64,000 bases of DNA, taken from NCBI GenBank assembly GCA_943846715.1, contig OX044356.1, positions 372,001 to 436,000 of the forward strand, given 5' to 3'. Below are positions 8,496 through 15,772 of this stretch, piece by piece. The first letter of the stretch is position 1. Every line of letters begins with the position of its first letter. Made by a program: the position numbers and the translations under genes. The DNA comes from TMED14 sp002378565 (GTDB lineage: Bacteria; Bacteroidota; Bacteroidia; Flavobacteriales; Schleiferiaceae). The notes under the pieces were generated by a model. The model ran no database searches and was not told the origin of the DNA. It saw only the letters and a program-made list of their open reading frames with translations.

Positions 8496-9316
8496 TGGGA
8501 ATGAGTTGATGCAATGTAATCCAATTGAGAAGGATCATCAAATAGAGCCATGACAAAATCACCGCCCCAAGCGCCAAGACTTTTCACACTGAAGGCTTCT
8601 TGAGGGAAATGCTGTTGCTTGGCTGTGATCATGGCAAGGTGGTCTGACATGATGTGTTCATGGTCGTTGATGGCCTGACGCAAGCTATTGACGGTACGGG
8701 CTTTCACCATGGCATCTGTTAATTCATTGATGGCCTGAATGACACCATGATCAGCCGGCTTGTTCAGGTAATTTGACACTGCTTGTTGGCTGTCTTGCTT
8801 GTTACCCAGGTAGATGAACCCGATATGCTCAAGGGGCCAATGACTGAGGTCGACGGCTTCTGTTTGGCCAGATTGAAAGCAGATGGGCCCATCGGCCATG
8901 GCACAGGCCACGTCATAGCCAGAACCTTGGCTCACTTGGTTATGTAACCACATGGCATCCACGCGAAACCACTGGGCAACCAGTGCAATCAAGGAAGCAG
9001 AAGAACCCCAACCCCATGATGGGTCAAAATCCAAAGTGGTGGTAGCATTAACTGATGGCAGGGGTTTGCCGCTGTCCAGACAGGCCTGTATCAATTGATC
9101 AATGAAGGAGAGATCCACTTGTTCACAGAGCAAGTTCCCGTGAAAAATTACTTCATCAAGGTGATTTTTAGCTAGCCATTTGATGGCTTTGCTGTCACTC
9201 GCCTGCAAGTCTAAAGTCTGCCCCTTGCCTGTTGGGATGGCCAATGCCTTGGCGCCATGCAGAAGGGTGTATTCTCCGCTAAGCAACAAGGATCCATGGG
9301 CATGAAATTGCTGCAT
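8465..9316 (-). CDS. GYDIA-family GHMP kinase (mevalonate-pathway kinase candidate)
   Basis: 283 residues. The N-terminal HGSLLLSGEYTLLHGAKALAIP segment is the GHMP start (like KxxLxGEHxVxxG in mevalonate kinases), and the ATP-binding loop is GWGSSASL at 102-109. GSGYDVACA (131-139) replaces the usual GxDxA and gives the Bacteroidota family its GYDIA name. It directly follows HMG-CoA reductase with a 3-base gap, so a role in phosphorylating mevalonate or phosphomevalonate is likely; which step cannot be decided from sequence. No second GHMP kinase or decarboxylase lies in the window. Confidence 0.85.
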   Translation of the reverse strand: MQQFHAHGSLLLSGEYTLLHGAKALAIPTGKGQTLDLQASDSKAIKWLAKNHLDEVIFHGNLLCEQVDLSFIDQLIQACLDSGKPLPSVNATTTLDFDPSWGWGSSASLIALVAQWFRVDAMWLHNQVSQGSGYDVACAMADGPICFQSGQTEAVDLSHWPLEHIGFIYLGNKQDSQQAVSNYLNKPADHGVIQAINELTDAMVKARTVNSLRQAINDHEHIMSDHLAMITAKQQHFPQEAFSVKSLGAWGGDFVMALFDDPSQLDYIASTHSHCLPWSSVAL

Positions 9317-9319
9317 GGC

Positions 9320-10636
9320 TTATGGTTGATTGGCTCTCAGAGACTGCAATGCTATTTTCACATCAGCATGATGGGGGGTGCTTTTGCTGAATTTCCTCGT
9401 CAAGGATTGCTTTTCTCCTTCATTGGCCCCAAGCTGGTTGAGGATATTTTTCAGGTGCATTTTCATGTGACCTTGCTGGATTCCCGTGGTGGTTAGCGCG
9501 CGCAATGCAGCAAAGTTTTGTGCCAGGCCAGATGTTGCAACAATGCCCATCAGCTGCTTGGCGTTGGGGTTGTTCAAAACCTCATGGGATAGGGTAACCA
9601 AGGGGTGCAGCTTGGTCAATCCACCCACGGTCCCTAGGGCCAATGGGATGTCAATCCAAAAACGAAACTGGCCATCAATGATGCTGCAGTGACTCAGGCT
9701 ACTGTACTGACCACCCATGGCGGCTTGGCTGTGGCATCCTGCTTCTACGGCACGAAAGTCGTTACCAGTGGCCATCACCACGGCATCAATGCCATTCATG
9801 ATGCCCTTGTTGTGGGTGGCTGCACGGAAGGGTTCAATTTCAGCGATGTCAACAGCTTGTTTGAATTTTTGAGCAAAATCTTCACCTTGAATTTCCCCAT
9901 CTTTCAAGTCAGTCACTGGGCACGTAACCTCACTGATAACCCTGCAGTCAGGATTGTGATTGCTGAGGATGCTCATGATCACTTCCATCGTGCTTTGCTT
10001 GGTTGCCACATGGTCAGCAACAGCCATTTTCCATGCTTTAGCCATGACTTCAAGGCAGGAGTTGATGAAGTTGGCGCCCATGGAATCGGCGGTGTTGAAT
10101 TGCACAGCCAATTGATGGTAACCCTTGAGGGCATCAGACTTGTCAATCAGTGCAATGGACAAGATGCCTCCACCGCGCTGACGCATGTTGGCGGTAATGT
10201 GATCAGTTGAGGCTAGAAGGGCGGGTTTTGCTTCATTGAATGCAGTTGTCAGGTCACTGGAATGGCCTGAATAACTGAAGTGGACATGGCCCACCTTGGT
10301 CATCGAAATCACCTGGGTTTTGAATCCGCCGCGGTGCAGCCAGAAACTGGCGGCTTTTGCTGCTGCTGCTACGACAGAACTTTCTTCTGTTGCCATGGGG
10401 ATGCTGTGAACCACGCCATCAATTAAAAAGTTAGGCGCCACGCCCAAGGGCATATAAAAGTTGGCAATGGTGTTTTCCGTGAACTCATCGTGCTGCCTTT
10501 GCACACGGTCATCGCCATGCATGTAGGACTGCATAAGATGCAAGGCAGCTTGCGGATTCTTGAGGTGATTTTCAGCAAGCCAAGTTTGCTTTTCTGCTTT
10601 ACTGAGTTTAGAAAATCCTTGAATGGCCTTGGTCAT
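9320..10636 (-). CDS. mvaA: Hydroxymethylglutaryl-CoA reductase, class II type
   Basis: 438 residues from the ATG at 10636, which gives the family N-terminus MTKAIQGFSKLSKAEK; an open frame extends to 10711 but would overlap the upstream gene. Class II features: ENTIANFYMPLGVAPNFLIDG, MATEESSVVAAAAKAA carrying the catalytic Glu, DSMGANFINSCLE, and GTVGGLTKLHP near the C-terminal part. Class II enzymes are often labelled degradative, but in flavobacteria with the mevalonate route they make mevalonate; the adjacent GHMP kinase supports biosynthesis here. The products feed isoprenoids, including quinones and, in cells that make it, retinal. Confidence 0.94.
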   Translation of the reverse strand: MTKAIQGFSKLSKAEKQTWLAENHLKNPQAALHLMQSYMHGDDRVQRQHDEFTENTIANFYMPLGVAPNFLIDGVVHSIPMATEESSVVAAAAKAASFWLHRGGFKTQVISMTKVGHVHFSYSGHSSDLTTAFNEAKPALLASTDHITANMRQRGGGILSIALIDKSDALKGYHQLAVQFNTADSMGANFINSCLEVMAKAWKMAVADHVATKQSTMEVIMSILSNHNPDCRVISEVTCPVTDLKDGEIQGEDFAQKFKQAVDIAEIEPFRAATHNKGIMNGIDAVVMATGNDFRAVEAGCHSQAAMGGQYSSLSHCSIIDGQFRFWIDIPLALGTVGGLTKLHPLVTLSHEVLNNPNAKQLMGIVATSGLAQNFAALRALTTTGIQQGHMKMHLKNILNQLGANEGEKQSLTRKFSKSTPHHADVKIALQSLRANQP

Positions 10637-10683
10637 GATGGTCTGTGATTGCTTGCAAAGGTAGTCGCTCTGAGAAAAGGGGA

Positions 10684-11007
10684 TCAATGCCTTTGAGCCA
10701 GCATGAGCCAACCAGTACCTAAGAGGTAGAAGGGAGCATCCATAACGTCTGCAGTGAATCGTGAATCAAAGCTGGGTATCCAACATTCAAATAGGACAGC
10801 CACCGTTAGGGCAAATCCCCAGGCAAGTGGGGGGCTTATTTGAAAATGGTTGTCCCATAATCTCACACCTAAAATGGGTAGCCCAAGCATGATTTGCATA
10901 CACAGAAAGGGATCAAGGTAGCTGTCAATCAGCGGAAATTCACCCAGGACTACTTGATGAACAAGCAGTGCAGCTGTGGCTGCAAAGACTGTGATTTTCA
11001 GTTTCAA
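10684..11007 (-). CDS. Small multi-helix membrane protein, unknown function
   Basis: About 107 residues from a TTG at 11007 that overlaps the preceding TGA as TTGA; a GTG at 11064 is the alternative. Three or four hydrophobic stretches surround the conserved-looking segments LIDSYLDPFLCMQI and PSFDSRFTADVMDAPFYLLG. I recall similar short flavobacterial membrane proteins annotated as magnesium citrate transporter-like, but nothing here proves transport. It lies between a zinc-ribbon membrane protein and HMG-CoA reductase (47-base gap), apparently in one operon. Function unknown. Confidence 0.68.
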   Translation of the reverse strand: MKLKITVFAATAALLVHQVVLGEFPLIDSYLDPFLCMQIMLGLPILGVRLWDNHFQISPPLAWGFALTVAVLFECWIPSFDSRFTADVMDAPFYLLGTGWLMLAQRH

Positions 11008-11279
11008 ATGGCAACCCAATAAGCCATGTAAGCAAGGGACGCAGCTATCAGCATGACAAACCACTGGCCAGCAACGAGGGTGTTGATGGCAAATCTGAGA
11101 AAGGGGTTTTTAGCTTTGGTATTCCAGGAAGGCAATGGCATTTCGAAGGGCTTGATGGTGCGGTGATCGTTTTGAGGCGCAAAGGTATCATGAACTGGAA
11201 GGATGTGACTGCAAGCGCTGCAAGCTTGTAGTTGCTTGTTATACCAGGTATTACAGGAAGGGCACTTGACTTCGTTCAT
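11004..11279 (-). CDS. Zinc-ribbon plus single-TM small membrane protein
   Basis: 91 residues from the ATG at 11279. Four cysteines in two knuckles, C6-P-S-C9 and C20-S-A-C23, form a likely zinc ribbon. A linker of ~40 residues rich in Pro, Asn and Lys leads to one C-terminal membrane helix (residues ~66-90), so the ribbon should face the cytoplasm. The longer open frame to 11456 runs through the tRNA-Phe gene and its terminator and was discarded. A TATCTTTG element lies seven bases before the ATG. First gene of the mevalonate operon; role unknown. Confidence 0.75.
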   Translation of the reverse strand: MNEVKCPSCNTWYNKQLQACSACSHILPVHDTFAPQNDHRTIKPFEMPLPSWNTKAKNPFLRFAINTLVAGQWFVMLIAASLAYMAYWVAI

Positions 11280-11286
11280 GATTTGA

Positions 11287-11294
11287 CAAAGATA
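11287..11294 (-). promoter_or_regulatory. Predicted -7 element for the zinc-ribbon/mevalonate operon
   Basis: Minus-strand TATCTTTG matches TAnnTTTG and lies seven bases before the ATG at 11279, so the transcript would have a very short or no leader. It sits between the tRNA-Phe terminator and the operon. Confidence 0.5.
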
Positions 11295-11312
11295 ATTGCC
11301 ATCTGATTCAAT

Positions 11313-11340
11313 AAAAAACCCCGCTTGAAAGCGGGGTTTT
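11313..11340 (-). terminator. Intrinsic terminator of tRNA-Phe
   Basis: Minus-strand stem AAAACCCCGC / GCGGGGTTTT with a six-base loop and a run of six T on the minus strand. It starts four bases past the tRNA 3' end. Confidence 0.88.
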
Positions 11341-11344
11341 GAAG

Positions 11345-11417
<73 letters not shown>

Positions 11418-11433
11418 CCTCATTGAAGAAGCG

Positions 11434-11441
11434 CAAAGGTA
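11434..11441 (-). promoter_or_regulatory. Predicted -7 element of tRNA-Phe
   Basis: Minus-strand TACCTTTG, an exact TAnnTTTG match, 16 bases upstream of the mature tRNA 5' end, leaving room for a short 5' leader to be removed by RNase P. Confidence 0.55.
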
Positions 11442-11503
11442 ATGACAAGGCCTCAATCATTGCCTTGGTAAAAGATAAAAAATGCCATGTCAGGTGATAG
11501 GGG

Positions 11504-11511
11504 TAAATTTG
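11504..11511 (+). promoter_or_regulatory. Predicted -7 element of coaX, implying a leaderless mRNA
   Basis: TAAATTTG ends only four bases before the coaX ATG at 11516, so a start site at the usual distance would fall at or beside the A of ATG. Confidence 0.5.
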
Positions 11512-11515
11512 CGCC

Positions 11516-12250
11516 ATGATTTTGGCATTGGACATTGGCAACACCCGGGTGAAGGCAGCTTGTTTCTCCTCATCAGGAGAGATGCTGTGCGATCAAGCAT
11601 GGGGCAGTTTGTCCGTTGCAGCCATTGAGCATTGGTTGCCGGAACCCCCAAAACATGTGGTGGCCTCTAATTCTGCCAATGTGAACCCATTGCCTTTAAG
11701 CATTGCTTCTGTGGCCGTGTCTTGGTTAGATTTTTCGGGTCCTTGGCCCTTTGCCTTGAACTACGGTAGCGGGCTAGGTGTAGATCGCTTGCTTGCGGTG
11801 CTTGGCGCACTTGAGCAGACGACGTCAAAGGATGTTTGTGTGATCACTTGTGGGACCTGTTTGACATTCAGCGCCTTGTCATCGGTTGATGGCTTTTTAG
11901 GCGGCATCATAGCCCCTGGTCTTGCTATGCGCTTGACGGCCATGCATCAGGGGACAGGCAGCTTGCCATTGCTTGATGCGTCATGGGAGGGCCTTTCATT
12001 GGAAAATCCTCAAACTAGCCAGAGCGAAGAAAGCATGCAACGGGGCGCCTTCATTGGGATGCTGCAGCAAATCACAGATGAAGTAACGCTGTGGCGAAAA
12101 CGGTACCCAACGATGGCCTTCCTGTTGAACGGGGGTGATGGAATGACTTTTGCTAACCATCTAGAAAGCGGCATCTTTGCGGCTTCCAAATTGGAATTGA
12201 TAGGGCTATATGCTCACTGGACTTATGCGCAAAACAGCACTTCTTCTTAG
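11516..12250 (+). CDS. coaX: Type III pantothenate kinase
   Basis: 244 residues of the ASKHA fold. DIGNTRVKAA (5-14) is the phosphate-binding loop; YGSGLGVDRLLAVLGA and ITCGTCLTF surround the pantothenate site; GGIIAPGLAMR is the second family signature; and a NGGDG loop closes the C-terminal half. It catalyses the first step of coenzyme A synthesis, and this type is not feedback-inhibited by CoA in known members. First gene of an envelope-biogenesis operon; it overlaps the next gene by 26 bases. Confidence 0.95.
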   Translation: MILALDIGNTRVKAACFSSSGEMLCDQAWGSLSVAAIEHWLPEPPKHVVASNSANVNPLPLSIASVAVSWLDFSGPWPFALNYGSGLGVDRLLAVLGALEQTTSKDVCVITCGTCLTFSALSSVDGFLGGIIAPGLAMRLTAMHQGTGSLPLLDASWEGLSLENPQTSQSEESMQRGAFIGMLQQITDEVTLWRKRYPTMAFLLNGGDGMTFANHLESGIFAASKLELIGLYAHWTYAQNSTSS

Positions 12251-13541
12251 CATCTTAATGCTTGGCATCACGGCCACAGCACAAACAGGTGGTATCAACC
12301 CCTATAGCATCTATGGATTGGGATGGTCTTCATCGCCTTCCTACGTGCATGGTCAGACCTTGGGTCGGACGTCCAGTTCATGGCGATCTGGCTTGCATGT
12401 CAATCCCGCACAGCCTGCCAGCTACAGCGAATTGAAATACACAACATTAGATATCGGTGGTTATGTGCAAATGATGCACCAAGCAGATGATGTGGACGCC
12501 TTGTGGAACAACACAGGTGGGTTCAGAGAGTTTGGCTTGGGTCTGCCTTTAGGTAATGGATTTGGTATGGCTGTTGGTTTGCGACCGCACACCACAGTTG
12601 GCTATGACATCCTTAGCAGCGACAGTTCATCGGCCTTTGGTGATTATGTTCAGCAGTACCAAGGGTCAGGTGGCTTGAATGAGACCTTCATTGGCATTGC
12701 CTACGCACCAGCTCCTTGGTTTTCAGTTGGCATCAATGGTTACTACCGTTTTGGATCCATTGAACGAGCTAACCGTTTGGATTTTGTTGACAACCAATAC
12801 GACGACGTGAAAACGGAGCGTCGAACCATGGTCAGTGATTGGACCTATGATGCGGGGATTCAATTGGTGCTCCCTTTGGGTAACAACGTCATGACCATCG
12901 GCGCCACGTATTCTCCAACAGCAGACTTTGATGCATGGCAGGATTTGGTGTCTTATACATACAAGCCAGGACCCAATGGCAGTGAAAGCCCTCTGGACTC
13001 TGTTATCACCAGCTTAAACAATGAAGACATCGTTCGTTTACCTGGCCAAATTCAAGTGGGCCTATCCTTGGAGAAACAGGCTGAAAATCTACCGGTGAAT
13101 GCTTGGGAGGTTCATGCTGGATATACCTTGGTGTCACAAAGCGAACTGCTCACCTTTGCCGCCACCACGTCGCAATATGGTGAAGATGTTCGCATGCTTT
13201 CACTCAGTGCAGGCATCATCCCCGCATTGGCTTTTACTGAAATGAAGCTCAAGAGCTATGGCTCTCAAATCTCTTATACCGCGAGCTTCACACAGGCTAA
13301 TACCGGATTGATCTTTGACGGCCAATCAGTGAATCAATGGAATTTGACAACGGCCATGGGGCTTCCTATTGGCGGCAAGTCGGTCATGCTTGGCGATAGA
13401 AAATTTGCTACCGTCAACATGGGTTTACAGGTTGGTAAGCTCGGGGAGAAGGACAATGGCTTGCTTCGCGAATTCCAATTCCGCGCCTTACTTGGCGTAA
13501 CCCTCAATGATCAATGGTTTGTTCAATTCAAATACCGATAA
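12225..13541 (+). CDS. Outer-membrane beta-barrel protein, unknown function
   Basis: 438 residues from the ATG at 12225, which gives a clean signal peptide (MRKTALLLSILMLGITATAQ). The rest is a run of alternating amphipathic strands with abundant Gly, Tyr and Trp and ends QWFVQFKYR, an aromatic/arginine C-terminus typical of outer-membrane barrels. The opening GINPYSIYGLGW and VNPAQPASYSEL segments recall the FadL/OmpP1-like proteins that sit between coaX and lptC in Bacteroidota. Substrate unknown; a transport or assembly role is inferred. It overlaps coaX by 26 bases and precedes the TPR gene by one base. Confidence 0.82.
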   Translation: MRKTALLLSILMLGITATAQTGGINPYSIYGLGWSSSPSYVHGQTLGRTSSSWRSGLHVNPAQPASYSELKYTTLDIGGYVQMMHQADDVDALWNNTGGFREFGLGLPLGNGFGMAVGLRPHTTVGYDILSSDSSSAFGDYVQQYQGSGGLNETFIGIAYAPAPWFSVGINGYYRFGSIERANRLDFVDNQYDDVKTERRTMVSDWTYDAGIQLVLPLGNNVMTIGATYSPTADFDAWQDLVSYTYKPGPNGSESPLDSVITSLNNEDIVRLPGQIQVGLSLEKQAENLPVNAWEVHAGYTLVSQSELLTFAATTSQYGEDVRMLSLSAGIIPALAFTEMKLKSYGSQISYTASFTQANTGLIFDGQSVNQWNLTTAMGLPIGGKSVMLGDRKFATVNMGLQVGKLGEKDNGLLREFQFRALLGVTLNDQWFVQFKYR

Positions 13542-13542
13542 C

Positions 13543-14949
13543 ATGAAGCGATTATTCACGTCAATACTTTTCACCTGCATGGCAATGTCCATGGTGGCGC
13601 AAGGAACCTGGGGGAGCAATCCAGCAGACAGCACCAAGTGCTTTGAAAATTTCAATGATTTTGGTGCATTGTACAATGCAAAGTCCTACCTGGATGCCTA
13701 TGGCCACTGGAAGGTTGTGTATGAAACTTGCCCTGCAGCATCTGTGGTGATTTACAAGTATGCGCCCAAACTTTTTGCCTACAAAATCAGGGACACACAG
13801 GACTCTGCCATGCGTGCAGGTTTGGTGTCAGACTTGATGTCAGTGTATGACAATCAAATGACCCTTTACCCTGGTACGGAAGCAAAGTTGACGGCAAAAA
13901 AGGCCAATGATCACTTCAAGTACAACAAGGATTACAATGAGGCATACGTCATGTTCAATGATGCCTTGCAACTGGACCCTTCCGAAGTTCAGCCATCGTA
14001 CTTGAACACGTATTTCAAGGTGGTTTTGTGGATGTACAAAAACGATTCCATCGATGCAGAAGGCTTGCTGAACTCCTATGCTGCAGTTTCTGAGGCCATC
14101 CAACTGCAGTCCATTCGCTTAAACAAGGAGGTGCGCATGCTGACAGAAAAGGACACTTTGGGAACCATCTCATCAAGGGAGCAACGCATCCTATCCATGG
14201 ACAATCGAATCTTGGGTCAGGCATCAACCTTGATTTCCAATATTGAAAAAGGTTTGGCTCCCGTGTTGACTTGTGATCGCATGAACTTGATCTACAATGA
14301 AGAAGCATTTGAAGCACACCAAACCGATGCAACCTGGTTGCGCCGTGCACTGAAAATGCTTGGCAAGGAGCGTGAGGATAGCACAGGCACTTCGGATTGT
14401 TCAGATAACCCTATGTACTACTTGGCAGCTCAAGCATTGTACGACATGGACCCCTCTGCACAGGCAGCTCGATCCATGGGTCTATTGAGCCTCAAAAATG
14501 AAAAGTGGTCAGAGGCATTAACCTACTACCAATCTGCCATCGATCAAGAGGCCGACCCCTTGTTGCAGGCAAAAGATTACTTGCGTTTGGCTTTTGCACA
14601 TAAGCAAATCGGCAGTTTGCCCAGCGCAAAGACGGCATGTTTAGGTGCATTGAATGCGGATCCGTCTTTTGGTAAGCCTTTGCTGTTTCTTGCACAGATT
14701 TATGCAGAGTCTGCCGGTACATGTGGCAACAATGCCTTTGAGAAAAACGCCGTGTATTGGGCAGCAATTGACAAGCTGTACCGTGCAAAGCGAATCGATG
14801 AAAGCATAACAGCTACAGCTGATAAGATGATCAGTGCCTACAGGGTTGGTATTCCTGACAAATCCATTTCATTCCAGTTTGGCCATTTGGATGGTGAGCG
14901 TTACCGCATCACATGCTGGATCAATGAAACGGTGACTGTTCGCTTTTGA
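13543..14949 (+). CDS. Secreted or periplasmic TPR-repeat protein
   Basis: 468 residues from the ATG at 13543, giving signal peptide MKRLFTSILFTCMAMSMVAQ; an earlier frame opening at 13507 lies inside the previous gene. Alpha-helical repeats resembling TPRs are seen around residues 110-150 (YNKDYNEAYVMFNDALQLDP) and 325-385 (NEKWSEALTYYQSAIDQEAD, SAKTACLGALNADPSFG). Such genes occur between the coaX-linked barrel protein and lptC in this phylum. Probably a scaffold at the outer membrane; no enzyme motif is seen. The last bases overlap the lptC start as TTGA. Confidence 0.82.
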   Translation: MKRLFTSILFTCMAMSMVAQGTWGSNPADSTKCFENFNDFGALYNAKSYLDAYGHWKVVYETCPAASVVIYKYAPKLFAYKIRDTQDSAMRAGLVSDLMSVYDNQMTLYPGTEAKLTAKKANDHFKYNKDYNEAYVMFNDALQLDPSEVQPSYLNTYFKVVLWMYKNDSIDAEGLLNSYAAVSEAIQLQSIRLNKEVRMLTEKDTLGTISSREQRILSMDNRILGQASTLISNIEKGLAPVLTCDRMNLIYNEEAFEAHQTDATWLRRALKMLGKEREDSTGTSDCSDNPMYYLAAQALYDMDPSAQAARSMGLLSLKNEKWSEALTYYQSAIDQEADPLLQAKDYLRLAFAHKQIGSLPSAKTACLGALNADPSFGKPLLFLAQIYAESAGTCGNNAFEKNAVYWAAIDKLYRAKRIDESITATADKMISAYRVGIPDKSISFQFGHLDGERYRITCWINETVTVRF

Positions 14950-15545
14950 GACAGAATCACATCGACAAAAAACAGACAAAGGGATTCCTGTGGAGGGGTC
15001 CCTTTGTGCTTTTTGGACTTTTTGCTATGTGGCTACTTGGCGCATGCAGCAATGACCGATCTGCCGTTCAAGCATTGAATCAGTCCCTGGATGCGCCCAC
15101 CATGGAGCAGTTTGATGCAGTGATCAGTTATTCGGATTCTGGTGTCGTAACCATGCGGCTAGAAGCAGGTCATTTGACCAAAGAGGAGGGTGAACAAGGT
15201 GGCCAACTGTTTGATCAAGGGGTGAAAGTAACCTTGCTGAATAACGATGGCAGCATTCGAGGTGGCATTCTTGCAAGCACAATTCGCCAAATCGGTGAAA
15301 GCGAAACATGGGTCTTGTCAGGCGATGTTCACATGACCCATCACAGTGGACGTGCATTGATGACAGACAGTTTGACCTGGCACCGTGATGCTGCCCGCAT
15401 CACCAGTCAATCAGCCTTGCGATTGATCGATGGGGATGAGGAAATTCGAGGAATTGGTCTTGAAGCACGTGAAGATCTTTCCCAATACACCATCTTTGCG
15501 GTATCAGGGGAATTGAATAACCCCATGGAAAACACAAAGGAATGA
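14946..15545 (+). CDS. lptC: LPS export protein LptC-like, lipoprotein
   Basis: 199 residues from a TTG codon at 14946 overlapping the preceding TGA as TTGA. The next in-frame ATG would leave almost no signal sequence, so TTG is favoured. A lipobox LLGAC places Cys34 as the lipidated residue. The body is a repeated-strand jellyroll of the LptC/DUF1239 type (VTMRLEAGHLTKEEGEQGGQ, WVLSGDVHMTHHSGRALMTD, LTWHRDAARITS). LptC bridges the inner-membrane LptBFG complex to LptA. Lipoprotein anchoring instead of a TM anchor is usual in this phylum. Confidence 0.85.
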   Translation: MRQNHIDKKQTKGFLWRGPFVLFGLFAMWLLGACSNDRSAVQALNQSLDAPTMEQFDAVISYSDSGVVTMRLEAGHLTKEEGEQGGQLFDQGVKVTLLNNDGSIRGGILASTIRQIGESETWVLSGDVHMTHHSGRALMTDSLTWHRDAARITSQSALRLIDGDEEIRGIGLEAREDLSQYTIFAVSGELNNPMENTKE

Positions 15546-15772
15546 AGGCAAAAAAACAGTATTTGAAGACCACAGAATGGATGTGGTTGGTCGTGGCCGT
15601 GTTGTCACTGGTTGAGATTGGTGCCCAATGGACCATTGACCGTAGCCGCGCCTACCTGTTTCTTTTGTTTGCTATCACAGGCGTTGTGATGTTTGTTCTT
15701 AGACGCAAGGCTAGACTTGCTATGGAAGCCCGATGGAAATCAGATCATGGGCTTTCTGATAGCGATGAGTGA
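15542..15772 (+). CDS. Small two-helix membrane protein, unknown function
   Basis: 76 residues: a Lys-rich start (MKAKKQYLKTTEW), hydrophobic segments at ~13-31 and ~38-54, then a basic RRKARLAMEARW and an acidic tail SDSDE. The ATG overlaps the lptC stop (ATGA), and the stop overlaps the CNNM gene start by eight bases, so it is part of the operon. Family not recognised. Both termini probably face the cytoplasm. Confidence 0.78.
   Translation: MKAKKQYLKTTEWMWLVVAVLSLVEIGAQWTIDRSRAYLFLLFAITGVVMFVLRRKARLAMEARWKSDHGLSDSDE

Noticed and set aside
9689..10210. 173-codon open frame antisense to HMG-CoA reductase
   Set aside because: Shadow frame; the minus-strand protein carries all catalytic motifs.
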